Below are positions 12,891-24,929 of a stretch of DNA of 64,000 bases, piece after piece. The notes below the pieces were generated by a model. The model did not search any database and was not told where the DNA came from. It was given only the letters and a program-made list of their open reading frames with translations. A program made the translations under genes and the position numbers. The DNA comes from Paracyclopina nana (lineage: Eukaryota > Arthropoda > Copepoda > Cyclopoida > Cyclopettidae), in the NCBI GenBank assembly GCA_019096065.1, contig JAGUCH010000001.1, forward strand, positions 9,734,001-9,798,000. The letters run 5' to 3'. The stretch's first letter is position 1; each line of letters opens with the position of its first letter.

Positions 12891-15802
12891 ATGTGGAGCT
12901 CAGCAGTCCTCGGCCTCTTGGCCATTGCCACTTTTTGCCAAGGCCAGCGCACACCGACCATTTCATACATCACGCCCTCAATAACGACCAAAATGGGCGG
13001 GACCATCGAGATGGATTGCTCGGTGTTGTATGGCACAGAATATCCCATTTTATGGGTGAAATTACCCGGTCATTGCTCAGAGGAGCGTGTCAACTATGAC
13101 ATCAGGGCTCAGGTGGCCGATTCATGCACGCCGGTCCCTTTGTCCTCGGGCTCGGCCTTGATTGTCAGGGACAATAGGTTCAGGTACATTCAAAATCGAT
13201 ATGCAAGCAAGAAAACAGCGTGCTCAAAAGCAGCATGCCATGCGCACGTTTGAAAGCAGCATCTTTTGGAAAGACGACAGCTCAGACAAATGATGCTAAT
13301 GAGCCTTTTGATGGCAGATGGCGCCACTGATAGATGATGGCCCTTTTCCACGCTGACTTGCCTTACTTTTTGGGGATTTGTCCGACTTGTGAGTGATGAC
13401 GATTCGTATATGCATTTCAGCATGAGGTATGACACTGCCAGCTCCACGTACACGCTGCAAATCAAGGATGTGCAAAGGCCAGACGAGGGCACTTACCAGT
13501 GTCAGATCATTGTGGCTATCAATAACAAGGTGACGAAGCATGTGAAGCTGAAGGTGAGCCAGCCGCCAGTGATTGCCGATAACTCCACAAGATCTGTGGT
13601 AGTTCAGGAGAATGCGCCAGCTGAGCTCATATGTGCTGCCTTGGGCTCCCCTGTCCCCTCCATTTCCTGGAGACGGCAAAACAATGCCATTTTGCCCACT
13701 GGTGGCATTCAAGTAAGTGAAAATCTCGGGAGGGAAAGCTCTCGAGATGTTTCTTCGAGAGGAAACTCGCATCGAGGTCATTCAAGTGTGATGTTTGCTT
13801 GAAAGACGGCTGTTGTGATATATAGGCCCAACCAGAATTTTGCCGAAATTATCGGTTAATATTCGGGACCATTTTGATATCAAATTTGATCTTGAATACT
13901 TCGCGAATAGGGGTTTAATCCGTGACGGAATTCATTGCTGAGAAATTGATTATCTCATGAAAAGTAACTGAAATTCAATGTTGATTACTTCCTGATTATT
14001 TCATATGCTTGGCCACTTTCAGCAGAATATTCAGGAACTTTTCAGGAACTTTTCAAGAATTGATTTCAGTTAATATTCAAGGACTTGATTTCAGTTATAT
14101 TCAAGGACCTGTCAAAAATTAATTTTTTGGGGAGCTTTCTAGCTTTTTGATTAGGCTTTCTCTTTCTTTAGACTATGATGGATTTTAAGTGAAAGAAAGA
14201 AAGTTAGAAAAGCTAGAAAGAAAGTTTACCCATGGTGGATTCGAACCCAGGACCCTCAGATTTGGAATCCAGCGCCTTGCCTCTAGACCACAGATGTCCC
14301 ACTCTGATTTGGGCTTTTTTTAGCTATAATATTGTGCAGAACATACTCTAGATGGAGCTAGCTTTAATTTTTAGAGTACTTGGAAATGTCTTTTAAGTCC
14401 AGTTGTCACTGAATAGTTTTTGAACTTGAACTGAAATCATTCTTGAAAAGTTATTGACATGAACACTCCTGAATTGTAATTGAATATTCAAGTTTCATTC
14501 ATTATTGAAAAGCTACTGAACATAATCTCTTGCATAGTTCTTGAATTGTCAAGAAGATTTTGTTGCTGAAAAGTTGCTGAAATGAACATTACTGAATAGT
14601 TCTTGAAAAATTAAGCATAATTTATTGTTGAAAAGTTGATGATTGAAAGTTCTTGAATAGTTCTTGAATTATCAAAAAGTATTCATTATTGAAAAGTTGT
14701 TGAATTGAACATTACTGAATAGTTCTTGAATAGTCAAGAAGTATTCATTGTTGAAAAGTTGCTGAAATCAAAGTTTCTGAATAGTTCTTGAATAGTCAAG
14801 TCATATTCATTATTGAAAAGTTACTGAGCTAAACCTATTGAATAGTTACTGAGCAGTCAATAGCTTTTCACACTGAGAAATTGTTGAAAAGTTATTGAGC
14901 TTAAAGTTCCTGATTTGTTCCCAAGCACTCGAGAAGTTTTCATCAATGAAAAGCTCCCGAAAAGCTCATTTTGCCAATTCGGGAACTATTCAGGCCCGAA
15001 TCGGTAGCTAAAATTCTGGTTGGGGGAGGCCTTGCTTACTTACGTACGTAAAAGATCATTTCGGTACAGTTCGTGAAACTTTGTTGCCCTAAGTTTCCTC
15101 CCGCAAATCCATTTTCACCCTAAACTTGGCTGAGGTCATAAAGTGGCCACTTTTATCAGCCGTGAAAAACGTGTTGGAGGGCGGAGAAAGGCGTGATTTT
15201 ATTGCCTCCTTCCCTTCAGTACCGCGGCAACATTTTGAAGATCCACTCGGTGAAAAAGGAGGACAGAGGCACTTACTATTGCGTGGCGGATAACGGAGTG
15301 GGAAAGCCAGCGAGGAGAAATGTGGCAGTGGAGGTGGAATTTCCGCCGAGCGTCGAGGGCGGTGGCAGAATCGGACAAGCCATTGGTTACTCGGTGGAGT
15401 TGGTGTGCCACATTGAGGCTTACCCCAAGCCAACGATCACGTGGGTGCACGAGGGCATCCAGCTGTCCACAAATCAGGTTCCCAATTAGATTGGCAAACA
15501 TTCTGCCGAGGCTAATCAACTCATTGCAGATTTATGCGGTCGACAACGGATTCATGACGGCCGATGACTTCACGGAGACCAGCGTCCGAATCAAGAAGCT
15601 CGGCCGACGACAGCTGGGCTCCTACTTTTGCCGCGCCCAGAACAAGTTGGGCAGCGCCGAGCGTGAGTTCATCGTCACCGAAACGTACGAGCCGAACTGC
15701 GTGGTGGGGCTGTGCGACGACTTCTCGTCGGGCTCCCCCGTGGCCTTCGTCGCCTCCGTGTCTCTCATCGCCTCCCTGATCGTGTCATCATCCTGCAACT
15801 AA
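12891..15802 (+). CDS. Lac: Lachesin-like GPI-anchored immunoglobulin-superfamily protein
   Basis: Four exons at about 12891-13183, 13421-13712, 15220-15477 and 15530-15802 join in frame to give 371 aa, close to Drosophila Lachesin (about 360 aa). A signal peptide covers roughly residues 1-19 (MWSSAVLGLLAIATF). Three Ig domains follow. Diagnostic stretches are RYDTASSTYTLQIKD with GTYQCQI at the end of Ig1, PPVIADNSTRSVVV and SWRRQNNAILPTGG in Ig2, and EDRGTYYCVADNGVGK, GSYFCRAQNKLGSAE and a matching WV in Ig3. The C-terminus is a short hydrophobic tail after CVVGLCDDF, as expected for a GPI-anchor signal and not for a transmembrane protein with a cytoplasmic domain. Lachesins are homophilic adhesion proteins of septate junctions and neurons. 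A splice acceptor immediately upstream of the ATG suggests a further 5' UTR exon. Intron 2 carries a 1.2 kb repeat; intron 3 is only 52 nt. The 3' end converges on the IDH gene, with 128 nt between stop codons. Assignment is firm to the lachesin group; strict orthology is inferred. Confidence 0.9.
13827..15024. mobile_element. 1.2 kb TIR element inside lachesin intron 2
   Basis: Termini CCCAACCAGAATTTTGCC and, inverted at the right end, CCCAACCAGAATTTTAGC define the element. It contains a tRNA-like segment (14227-14299) and a long array of 50-60 bp imperfect units built on GAATAGTTCTTGAATAGTC and CATTATTGAAAAGTTGCTG. A 751 bp inner portion recurs at 31286-32037. Confidence 0.7.
14227..14299 (-). 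repeat. tRNA-like segment embedded in a repeat
   Basis: On the minus strand it has a good A box (TGGTCTAGAGG) and B box (GGTTCGAATCC) at tRNA spacing. A TTCCAAA anticodon-type loop would read CCA (Trp). The acceptor stem and lower T stem do not pair, so a functional tRNA is unlikely; it looks like a tRNA-derived (SINE-type) head. The same 73 nt recur at 31286-31358 in the same repeat context. Confidence 0.6.
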
Positions 15803-15930
15803 ACGGGCATTTCCAGCGCAAGACTGCTTTCGCCAAGGGTGATGAAGGACAATAACGTATTTGCTAGCTCAAAGTGTATCGATCCCAATATACAATCCAA
15901 GCTTTGCTATTCATAGTAGTGGGTGCGCGA

Positions 15931-17163
15931 TTACAGGTGGTCGATGACGGCCTGGGTGAACTGCGTGGTCGTGGCGAACCCGCCGATGTCCCGAGTGCGC
16001 ACCTTGCCCTCGTTCAGCACGCTGTTCACCGCCTTCCTGATCTTGCTCGCCTCCTCCTCGAGGCCGAGATGGTCGAGCATCTTCACCGAGCACAGAATCA
16101 TCGCCGTCGGGTTGGCCACGTTCCTCCCTGCATCATTCATTGCATAATACTTGCACAGTAATTAAGGGCACATTACTTACCGACTCCGCCGTCGAAGGTG
16201 TGCCGGGCGCCGGGCTCGAAGACCGCGATGTCGTGCGAGTAGCTGGCGCCGGCCACGAGGCCCGCTCCGCCCACGAGGCCCGCGGTGAGGTTGTCGATGA
16301 TGTTGCCGTAGAGGTTGGGCATGACCATGACGTCGAACTGCGCGGGGTTCTGGACGAGCTGCATGGTGGTGTTGTCGACGATCATCTTTTCGAACTTGAT
16401 GTTTGGGTAGAGCGCGGCGATCTCCTCGCATGACCTCATGAAGAGGCCGTCGCCGAGCTTCATGATGTTGGCCTTGTGCACGCACGTCACCTTCTTGCGG
16501 CCCATGCGGGTGGCGTAGTCGAAGGCGAACTTGGCGATGCGCCTCGACTTGTCTGCGGTGACCACCTTGAGCGACTCCACGACACCCTTGATGGACTCGT
16601 GCTCGAGGGCGGAGTACTCGCCCTCCGTCTGCTCTCGAATGACGACCAGGTCGACATTCTTGTGCAGCGCCTTGATGCCGGGTAGGCTTTTGGCCTTCAC
16701 CACGTTGGCGTAGAGGTCGAGGGACTTGCGGAAGTTCTGGTTCACGTTCTGCAGCTCCCCGTCGAAGCTGGTGTCGGGCACATTGAGGACGCCCTTGAGG
16801 CACACCGAGTTCTTCTTCACGTTGGCAATCACCTGATCCAAGGGCTGGCTGTGCATGTGTTGAACCTGCAGACGGCATATATATAATCCTGCAATAAATT
16901 AAGGGAAGCAGCACAAATACCTCGCTGAGATGCATCACTTCGAAGTGGATGGGCGCGCCCACGCTCTTGAGCACCGTCTGGGCCGAGTCCATGAGCTCGG
17001 GCCCCACTCCGTCGCCGGGGATCAGGGTCACGTGGAACTTGTTGTCCTTCTGGTTGCGCACCAGCGCAGACCCGCTCGCGGCGGGCGAGCCGCAGTGGAG
17101 CTTGCTCGCCCACTTGGGCCCGGCCCAAAGCAGTTTTTTCGCAAGAGTCGAGGAAGCCATCAT
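15931..17163 (-). CDS. IDH3B: Mitochondrial NAD-dependent isocitrate dehydrogenase, beta subunit
   Basis: Three exons at about 17163-16921, 16865-16181 and 16127-15931 join in frame (phases 0 and 1) to 374 aa. The N-terminus ([20 protein letters not shown]) is basic with no acidic residue, as for a mitochondrial presequence. Family landmarks in order are [14 protein letters not shown], the [15 protein letters not shown] substrate-site region, [58 protein letters not shown] and [10 protein letters not shown] near the end. The REQTEGEY and KVRTRDIGG signatures favour the beta subunit over gamma or alpha. NAD-IDH converts isocitrate to 2-oxoglutarate in the TCA cycle as an alpha/beta/gamma assembly; beta is a structural/regulatory partner of the catalytic alpha subunit. 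Introns are about 53-55 nt. Two adjacent ATGs exist at the start; the second also gives a valid presequence. No clear polyadenylation hexamer is seen downstream. Confidence 0.95.
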
Positions 17164-17828
17164 GAAAGTGTTCGACTCAGCTGGGCCTTTCAGCTGCTGT
17201 AGCCATCATGCTTTCTCTTTTTTCGCCAGGTTCTCTATCGCAGAAAGGAATTCCGATCCTTCAGGTGCATCTGGTGCGTTTGACAAGGACCTCAACGTTG
17301 GTTACGAAAGCACTGCTGAGAATGACAAGCTTCACAGCCTAATGTGATTAAGGTAAAATGGCATGGCATGATACGAGGCCTTGACGAGAGGAGTTGCGTG
17401 AGCCTCGCTCCTTTGTTCCGCCTTTTACCTCGTTTCATTCCGGATCAAAAGCAGATACGGCACAGAAGCTGAACAACGAGCGAAAAGTGCTCACGAGCTT
17501 GCCTGTTGCTGACAAAAAATGGGAAACATAGACACGTAAGCCTTTGAGCCTATTTTTGAGTCACCTTCCCATAATACTTCCTGCCAGTGCATGCACGTGG
17601 ATCCAACTCAATTACGTCGTCGATCCAAGATTGCACTGAGAGGCCATCAAGCTCGAATGTCGTTAATGCTTCCCCAAACAGATTTGGCGCAGGTAACGAA
17701 ATGAAGCTAATGGACAGCAGATTGGTACGTATATAGCATTTAATTCTGCGGAAGAGCTCAAAAGTGCTCGTCCCTGAGTCACAAGGCCGTTTCGATGGCC
17801 GCCAGTGCCTGGATTTTGGTCAATTTGC

Positions 17829-19921
17829 TCATTCTGATGGAGTTGTTGGTCGTCCGCCTGCCCGCTGGCCTGAAAGCTGCAAAGAGAACATGACACCGAC
17901 GCGTCTTGGATGTTGCATGAATAATGGCTTACGCTCGTTTTGCACGAGCTCCACGTCCTCCTCTTCCTCGGGAAGATCATCTTGTTGATCACATCGCGGT
18001 TGAGTTGCCGTGTCAGCGCTTTTCCAGGACTTGGGAAGAAACATGTTGCAGAACTCGGTCTGAGGAGGAGAAAATCGGCTTCTCATCTAATGCATCACAC
18101 CATGTATAGATGGCTGTACCTTGAATTGGTCGCTGCCCGCGCAGTAGACCAGGAAGTTGATGGAGGAGTTGAGCACCATGAGCAGCCGCGAGATGGTGTC
18201 CCATCTGTAGAAGACCAGGTTGGGCGAGTACTCGGAGCCGGACTCGACGCAGCGCAGGATCAGCCACGACTGCGACACCTCGTATCCTCCCACCAGAATG
18301 CGGGGCAGATTCAGGAAGAAGAACAGGCCCACGATGGCAAACGTCACGTAGGTCATGCGAATCTCGCGCCGATTCTGCGCCACGGACCTGCAATTCGTAC
18401 AATTGTATCTAGGTGCATATTTAAGCAGCAATATATTTATCAGTTATATCATTAAAAGCAGTTGATCCTAGGCAACAAAAAACTTCCCTTTTGAACCTGT
18501 ACAATGAGCATCAGTGAGGCATTTACCTGTTTTGCCGCTTTGCCGTAAGAGCCCTCAGTCTGAGGCTGTTGGAACGCCGGTTATCCTCAGCCTCGGCATG
18601 CTGGAAATGATTGCCAAGCGGCGGAGTGGGAGCACCACCAGACTTAAGCTTCGAGGATCTCTCCTAATGAATTGGGAAAGCAGTTAAGCCGATTTCGCGA
18701 CAGCCGTTATGATGTTTACGCACCTGCAATTGCTTGATGCCTCGCGTGATCCGGATGTTCAAGATGAGCAGCAGAATGATGGGGGCGACCCCGGTGGTGG
18801 TGAGGGGGTGCAACATGCGCAGGAACAGGTTGATCTTCAAGTAGGTGACGTCTTGCATCCAGGAGCGCTGGAATGGTCGTCATGTAGAATGAGAGCACGT
18901 TACTTGCGCAACAATTTACCTTGAGGCTGATGAAGAGAGGAATGTTGAAGAAAATGGACAGGAGCGTGACAGGGACGACGTAGCAGGCGAGGTGCTTCCA
19001 CCACTTGGTGATCCTCAGATGCACCCGATACTGCAACAACAGTAATAGATTGAACGCGCGTTGCTCAACATGACTGGCTGCTTACCTTGTGGGGGGACTT
19101 GATGGCGAAGTGCCTTTCGCAGGTGAGCGCCACGATCATCAGCACGGACGCGCACATTGAAACATGAGCAAAGACATCGAGGAATTCCCGGATGATGGAC
19201 AGCACTCCTGCAACGAGTCACGCAAGAGAAAAATGAGTCTTCGTCCGGATTAGCGAGGTAATGAGGCCAAATGGGCCTAATGACGTGATCCAATCAAGCT
19301 TAATTTCGTGGTTTTGTCACGTACGTGTCAGTGATCATCATCGGCTTACCATTGGTGTAGCCTAATGCGTGCGCGCAAGAGAGCGAGTTGCAGCATATGA
19401 AGAGGGTGTCCACCAAGCACAGGATGATGAGGAGCTGGTTGAACGCGATGTCGCGAATCTTCGGCCTCAGCAGGACCGCGATGGACATGGTGTTGGCGCA
19501 AAAGCCCAGGACGGCTACCGACGTCATCAGGATGCCACCGATCCACCATTTCCACTCGATGAAGTCCTGAAACGAGGCATGAAGCCCATCTCGGACAAGA
19601 TCATTAGTATCAATTGCTACTCACGCGGACTTCCGACTTGAGAATGGTGGGCTGGCAGTCGGCCAACTCGGGGTTGTCGCTCTGGATTGAGTAGAAGGGG
19701 TTGGTGGCCGAGGAGCTGTCGTGATCGGACGGCAAGGCCGTCGAGTTCAGGTCCATGGCACTCGTGCAGCTAGAGTGTTTCCTGCGACCAACCTCGGAGC
19801 TGTGAGAAGAGGCTGCTGCTGCTGCTCCTCCTCCGCCGCCGCCGCCCTCTCTCTTCTTGAGGATGAGGCCAAGACAGCTATAGTGACGCGTTCGCCAACG
19901 GAGAGGAGAAGTACTTGACAA
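17829..19921 (-). CDS. FMRFamide-receptor-like neuropeptide GPCR (class A)
   Basis: Nine exons on the minus strand, at about 19921-19625, 19566-19350, 19207-19086, 19030-18920, 18867-18724, 18663-18527, 18387-18120, 18059-17933 and 17869-17829, keep frame throughout. They give 487 aa from the first Met or 432 aa from Met at 19756 (MDLNSTALPSD). The second start is attractive because the extra N-terminus is mostly Gly and Ala runs. Seven hydrophobic segments follow an extracellular NST/NPF region. TM1 is near ILMTSVAVLGFCANTMSIAV, and TM2 contains FNQLLIILCLVDTLF. TM3 ends in ALTCERHFAI, where TCERH replaces the usual DRY. TM6 contains FAIVGLFFFLNLPRILV and TM7 contains LLMVLNSSINFLVYC. The TCERHxAI and NSSINFLVYC signatures are typical of invertebrate FMRFamide-receptor-type receptors. 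Ligand specificity cannot be read. The acidic C-tail (EEEEDVELV) ends in RPTTPSE. Introns are about 50-130 nt. Confidence 0.82.
19794..19862. repeat. Short GC-rich triplet run in the GPCR 5' exon
   Basis: Imperfect CTG/CTC/GCC triplets encode the Gly7-Ala5 tract on the minus strand. This low-complexity tract is one reason to prefer the downstream Met at 19756 as the start. Confidence 0.4.
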
Positions 19922-20419
19922 AACTCGCTAAGCAGGCAGGCGCGGCGCGTATTTCACCCGCATGTTGCAATGTAATATGCCTAGAATTATGCCACAGCAG
20001 AATGGTGTTTGAGCCGAAAGGAAGCGATGAATGCAGCAACTTCTGCTATTCAACTCGCTGATTTATGCAACTCAGATAAAGTTTCCCTATAACAGAAAGT
20101 TTCGCACAATGAAAAGGTCGAGAGTCAATTCATAGCAACTAGCATTCATTCCACGATCGCCATCTTTTTCGGGTGAGCTCGTATCACAACCATACGTACG
20201 GCGATCAATGCTTCGAGGTCGGTGTTATCCGCCGCGTGGGAGTAGAAGGCTGGAGAGCTCTCGACAAATTGGAATTAATTAGAGAAGGCGCGAAAAGAGC
20301 GAATGAAGGATGCTGCCAGCCAAAAAATAACAAGTTCCGTCGAGCTAGGGAGATTGAAATTAATGCTGAACGATGATTGCCTGTGGGTTTATTTGGTTAG
20401 CATGCAAGTCGCTCTCCAG

Positions 20420-21834
20420 CTAGAAATGGTCATCATAGTCTCTCTTGGAATCATGCTCTGCCTCCTCGGCGTAGTCCAAATGACTGTCCACTGACTTGGT
20501 TTTCACGCTCGTCAAAACAGCATCTCCCTTATCGACCAGGTCGGAGGTGTGCGTAGCTGAAAAGAGAGTCATTTTGCATTGGACAGGTACATTATGGAGG
20601 CTACGCTCACATTTCGGCTTGCTCATCTTCAAGTCGTGGGGATCGGGCTCGTTGCAAAACTTCCTGTAGGCCGGCAGAAAGGTGTAGCAGAGAACGGGGA
20701 GAGAGATTCCGCTTGCATCTTCGATGGCTCTGGCAACGTGCGAGGGCAGCCATGCCAGGGCCACGTCCAATAGCCAAAATGGATGGCCAAGCTTCTCGAG
20801 GAGCTGTTGAAGCATCGGCAAATACATGGGGAGGTGTGCGGCGATGAGGAAAAGAAACTGCGTGACCACGACGAACTCCTCTTTGCACCAGGAGTTGCAG
20901 CAGTGGCGAAAGGAGCAATGCAGGCACCTCCTGTTGGTGCACATGAGTGAAGGCTGCGAAAAACGATATAAATAGCTCACCTGATGACGAGCCCGAGCGA
21001 GAGGAAGACGATGAGCAGCAGCGGCAGGCAAAAGGTCAAGATGAAGACGCTCAAGTCGAAGGTGAGATGAGTCTTGGTGTCGAGGCAAACAAACTTATCT
21101 GGGAGAGCCTGCAGCTTGTGGCTGAGGTGAAGCAGCGGAATCGGAGTGGCCATGAGGCCGGCGCTCAACAACGGGAGGATTGGCAGCAAGAAGGCCAGCC
21201 ACAGCGGCTCCCGTGGCATGAGGCCGATCTCGAGGGAGGGGCACGTGATTGCTCGCCTGGTCGTCCCTCGGAAACCCTCGTCAGCCTCCTCGTCCCCCGC
21301 CGGAAACGGGCTAAAGTTGGGGCTGGGCGCCCGCGTGAACAAATGGATGGACAGGGCCACCATAATGAACATGGGCAGACAGAGCAAAAATGTGTCGAGC
21401 GTGCACATGATATCACAAACGAGTGGCAGTTTCACCTGCAACAACAATGGCTCTAAATAGCAATGCATGCATGATTGAAGGTACCTTCGTGGAATGGACT
21501 TGAACGACATCCTTGGTGGATTTGCCCTGAGTCCACCGCGACGTGTAGACGACCGAGAGGCCGTACATTGCTCTCAGGATGTGCCTGAAGGCCAGCAGGG
21601 CAAACGACCTGAAACAGTGGCGTCGTCTCAAAGGATCATGGCCGCACCACATACGTACCGGTGTGTATTGGTGTGGAGGAAGGCGTTCTTGACAATCGAG
21701 CAGAGCATGAGCGTGTTGATGACTATGACGACCACGGAGGCGGCGCCATAGCCCAGAACCCAAAACCACTCCTCGTTGAACCTGGAGCTGCCCAAAGTGT
21801 ACCGCTCATCTTCCACCTCCATCACGCATGTCAA
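20420..21834 (-). CDS. Unassigned multipass receptor-like membrane protein (putative orphan GPCR)
   Basis: Five exons at about 21834-21659, 21608-21485, 21435-20981, 20930-20611 and 20556-20420 join in frame to 403 aa. Hydrophobic segments fit a seven-TM layout. TM1 is VLGYGAASVVVIVINTLML followed by an NAFLHTNTHR loop. TM3 includes CTLDTFLLCLPMFIMVALSI. Further segments lie at FLLPILPLLSAGLMA and LSVFILTFCLPLLLIVFLSL, and the last two contain VVTQFLFLIAAHLPM and SLPVLCYTFLPAY. I recognise no DRY- or NPxxY-type motif, so I do not name a class. A Cys-rich loop (RCLHCSFRHCCNSWC) precedes TM6. The C-tail is acidic and ends DYDDHF. The last intron is 54 nt and remains open in frame, so splicing or retention both give a complete protein. 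A minus-strand AATAAA lies about 27 nt after the stop (20388-20393). It sits 0.5 kb upstream of the FMRFamide-receptor-like gene on the same strand, but the two sequences look unrelated. Confidence 0.7.
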
Positions 21835-22831
21835 GCTTAGATTTTTTTTTCGCGGCAGCTCTGCTGCTGCAGCCGTCCCTCTACTGACGTACAGATCAGT
21901 AGCCTTAACAAGCGTTGATCGTTTCCAACTGGGGACAATTTAGCCAATTATGCAGTCTGCTCGAGGTCTTTTCCACCAGCTCGCCCAACACACGAGCTAG
22001 TAAGCCGTCTTTTTTAAGCGTGAGCTGTCTTTGACAGCCACACGGATGATTGATGCCAAAAACCAATCACCTTTGCTATGACGACAGCGCTTTCGCAGAT
22101 GCCTGCCACAAACTGTCTCCGTCAAATTCAAACTAAAAATAATTGTGGCGGGCCCCGCCTAGCTCTTTTTTTACGTCAATTATTTGGGCGCGGTGCCATG
22201 CAGATATAGGTTTCACCCATGTGTTGCCGACAAAAGTTACCTGCATTTAATGGCTGCATCGCGACTGTTCAAACGGAATCTTATTCACGAGATACACATG
22301 CCGAAATGGGGAAAATTCGCGAGTCGAGATGAAAAGAGTACAGGCATCTTGAGCTCAATTTTCCAATTTACTGTCACTCACTTGGCATGAAGCATAAAGC
22401 GAGCGCGCGACCTAGCAGTCAAGTTTTGCATGAATGCCGCTGGCATAGCACAAATATCCAATATAGCATAACCCATTTTAACAAATAATCTATGCCATAT
22501 CTGTATGTCTCGCAAAATTGGCCATATCTTCGGTTAATGGCATGGAACACTTTCCTGATGTATCACCGCGAAATGCTGCAAATCTGAGTTCGAGCAGCTT
22601 CCTGATTCAATTTACCTACAAAGGAGAAAGAAAAAGGGCAAAGGGCAGCAGTGGGGTTTGTGACCCACTATCAGAGCTGTACTTCTGCACTTCGGCTGAC
22701 TATGCTATGGAGGGGCTTCTGACGAAAAAAGCAGAGAGCTGTGTTTATTTAAATTTTTTCAGTGTTATAATATAGCCATGATTTGTTCAAAAAGCCGATT
22801 TTAACCGATAATTCTGATGTAACGTCTTCGT

Positions 22832-22984
22832 CTTTCGCAAGTTTTGTATAGTCACGCTGTTTAAATAGCTCATAGCATAAAATGTATTTAAATAGCCTCT
22901 GAATGTATTTAAATAGGTGCTATTTAAATACGTTTTATGTTATGAGCTATTTAAATAGCGTGACTATGCAAAACTTGCGAAAGA
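22832..22984. repeat. Hairpin with TATTTAAATAG arms
   Basis: About 150 bp palindrome: CTTTCGCAAGTTTTG and its complement CAAAACTTGCGAAAG at the ends, then GCTATTTAAATAG/CTATTTAAATAGC and repeated TATTTAAATA towards the centre. Confidence 0.75.
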
Positions 22985-23108
22985 CTAAGCCTAAATCTGG
23001 GAAAGCTGGTTAGCAAAAAATGGTGCAATAATTTGAATTTGAATTTCCCGCTTTTCATATGAAGTAGGCTGCACTAGCGCCCTCTCACAAATGACGAAGG
23101 AACTAATG

Positions 23109-23261
23109 GCCCGGTTCCAACACGGGATATCAGCATAGTATAGAACGGTAAACCAGTTAAGTCAGGTTGAGCTGAGCGCGCGAGCTAGCTGTGACCTGAC
23201 TATGCTAGTAAGTCAAGTTACGTCTCCTGACTATGCTGATTTTCCTTGCTGGAACGGGGCT
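23109..23261. mobile_element. MITE family A, copy 3
   Basis: Starts GCCCGGTTCCAACACGGG and ends GGAACGGGGCT (one mismatch in the right TIR). It is bounded on both sides by TAATG. Core GAGCTGAGCGCGCGAGCTAG as in the other copies. Confidence 0.8.
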
Positions 23262-24208
23262 AATGATGGGGTGAGAGATAAAAAAAAGTCGCATTTCAGG
23301 CAGCTACAGCTAAGTGCGGCTCATCAATTTTTTGCAAAGATATCATGAGACTATTTCAATTTAGATCTTAAAGAACAGGTGAGCCACATTAAGTTTAGCT
23401 CTAGTAAATTACTGCTTTTTGCTCTGCAGTGAAACAGAAACTTTTTAAAAGCATGTCAGTCACCTACAGCTTTGATTTTTTACTGGTTTCTAATTCTAAA
23501 AGGCTGCTCCCTGGTAGAGCCGTAGGCTGACGCAGCTTCAGAGCTGCATGGTGACACTTTCTTGGTGACAGGGCGACCAATCAGCGGCAGGATATCTGGA
23601 CTCGATCGAAATGGAGGCCAATTCCTAGATTGCCAGAGAAGTAGACAAAGCATAGCAAGGCACTTCTTGGCGACAAGCAGTCCTAATAGTTGCAGGGGAA
23701 CTTTTCTTTAAAGGTCAGCCAAGAAAGCCAAATTCGTGGTTTCTAAAAACAAAACAGCTCTCTACCGACTCACATGTTTGTTGCTCTCAAACGACGCCCG
23801 ACTCACTCTATTTTGGTTTCGTAATCCTCTTTTTATTCTCAAGGCATCATCATATTACGCGTTTTAAAACTCCAAGTGGAAAGAAATACCGCCTGGTTCA
23901 AATCCAACTTGAGTTGAGCCCAAATCCAGCTTCTTCTCGACGCAACTGCAAGTCTGTTTGTTAGTCGTTCGCGGAAACTGGCTGATAAGCTGCATTTCCC
24001 ACGAATCGCGTTTGCAGTGTCCGAAGTGTTCGTGGCTATAGCCATCCCGTCAACAAGCATGGAGAGTCGGGCGTGACATACTTGAAAATCTTCCACGCCA
24101 TGGACGGATCTGATGCTCAAGAACAAGCCCATCCCCGACTTATTGTGCGATTTCCTTCTTTCCTAATTGATCGGGCACACTGATAAATTCTAGTCGATGG
24201 TCGGATTG

Positions 24209-24418
24209 AATAATATCTATTTATATATGTAAACAATTTATAAAACAAGCTAATAAAATAGCTGAGCAAATTTTGTAAAGTAAAAATCGAGTGGCAACTT
24301 TGCGGGCTCGAGCTTGCGAGAGCCAAGTGATGCTACGAGATTTTTACTTTGCAAAATGAGCTCAGATATTTTATTAGCTTGTTTTATAAATTGTTTACAT
24401 ATATAAATAGATATTATT
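24209..24418. repeat. AT-rich inverted repeat with an extra arm downstream
   Basis: Arms AATAATATCTATTTATATAT (24209 on) and its complement (ending 24418) continue through TTATAAAACAAGCTAATAAA. A third, direct copy of the left arm follows at about 24428-24466, leading straight into the next large palindrome. Confidence 0.75.
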
Positions 24419-24469
24419 CAACTTATATATATATGTAAACAATTTATAAAACAAGCTAATAAAATATCT

Positions 24470-24840
24470 TGATCTAACAGATCTTTTAGCTCCAAAAAGT
24501 GCGGAATCGAAAATCTACATGTTTTAATTGATTGATTAACGCTTTCAACTACTCTTGCCCTACTGAGGGCCTCTCAACCCAAGCCTTCAAAGTAATGGAT
24601 CAGATGCTAAGTCAAGATTACATGGTCTGGTAACTTCATTAACATTTGAAAATTACTTTCCATCATAATGAAGTTACCAGACCATGTAATCTTGACTTAG
24701 CATCTGATCCATTACTTTGAAGGCTTGGGTTGAGAGGCCCTCAGTACTGCAAGAGTAGTTGAAAGCGTTAATCAATCAATTAAAACTAGTAGATTTTCAA
24801 TTCCGCACTTTTTGGAGCTAAAAGATCTGTTAGCTCAAGT
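24470..24840. repeat. Large near-perfect palindrome, about 170 bp arms
   Basis: The left arm (about 24470-24641) and right arm (about 24667-24840) are reverse complements with few mismatches, separated by about 26 nt. Landmarks are GATCTTTTAGCTCCAAAAAG in one arm and CTTTTTGGAGCTAAAAGATC in the other, plus GGCCTCTCAACCCAAGCC. No ORF; probably a foldback transposon. Confidence 0.85.
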
Positions 24841-24929
24841 TTTGTCTGGTATCTCTGATTGAGACTCTACTCTTAGCTCAGCTTAGAAGAAGAATAAAAA
24901 GGAATTATAACAACAACTTTTTTAACTGT

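Noticed and set aside
19369..21460. Plus-strand frames of 90-170 codons opposite the two receptor genes
   Set aside because: They are complements of well-supported GPCR exons; their composition (runs of E, Q, R, G) is typical of antisense shadows.
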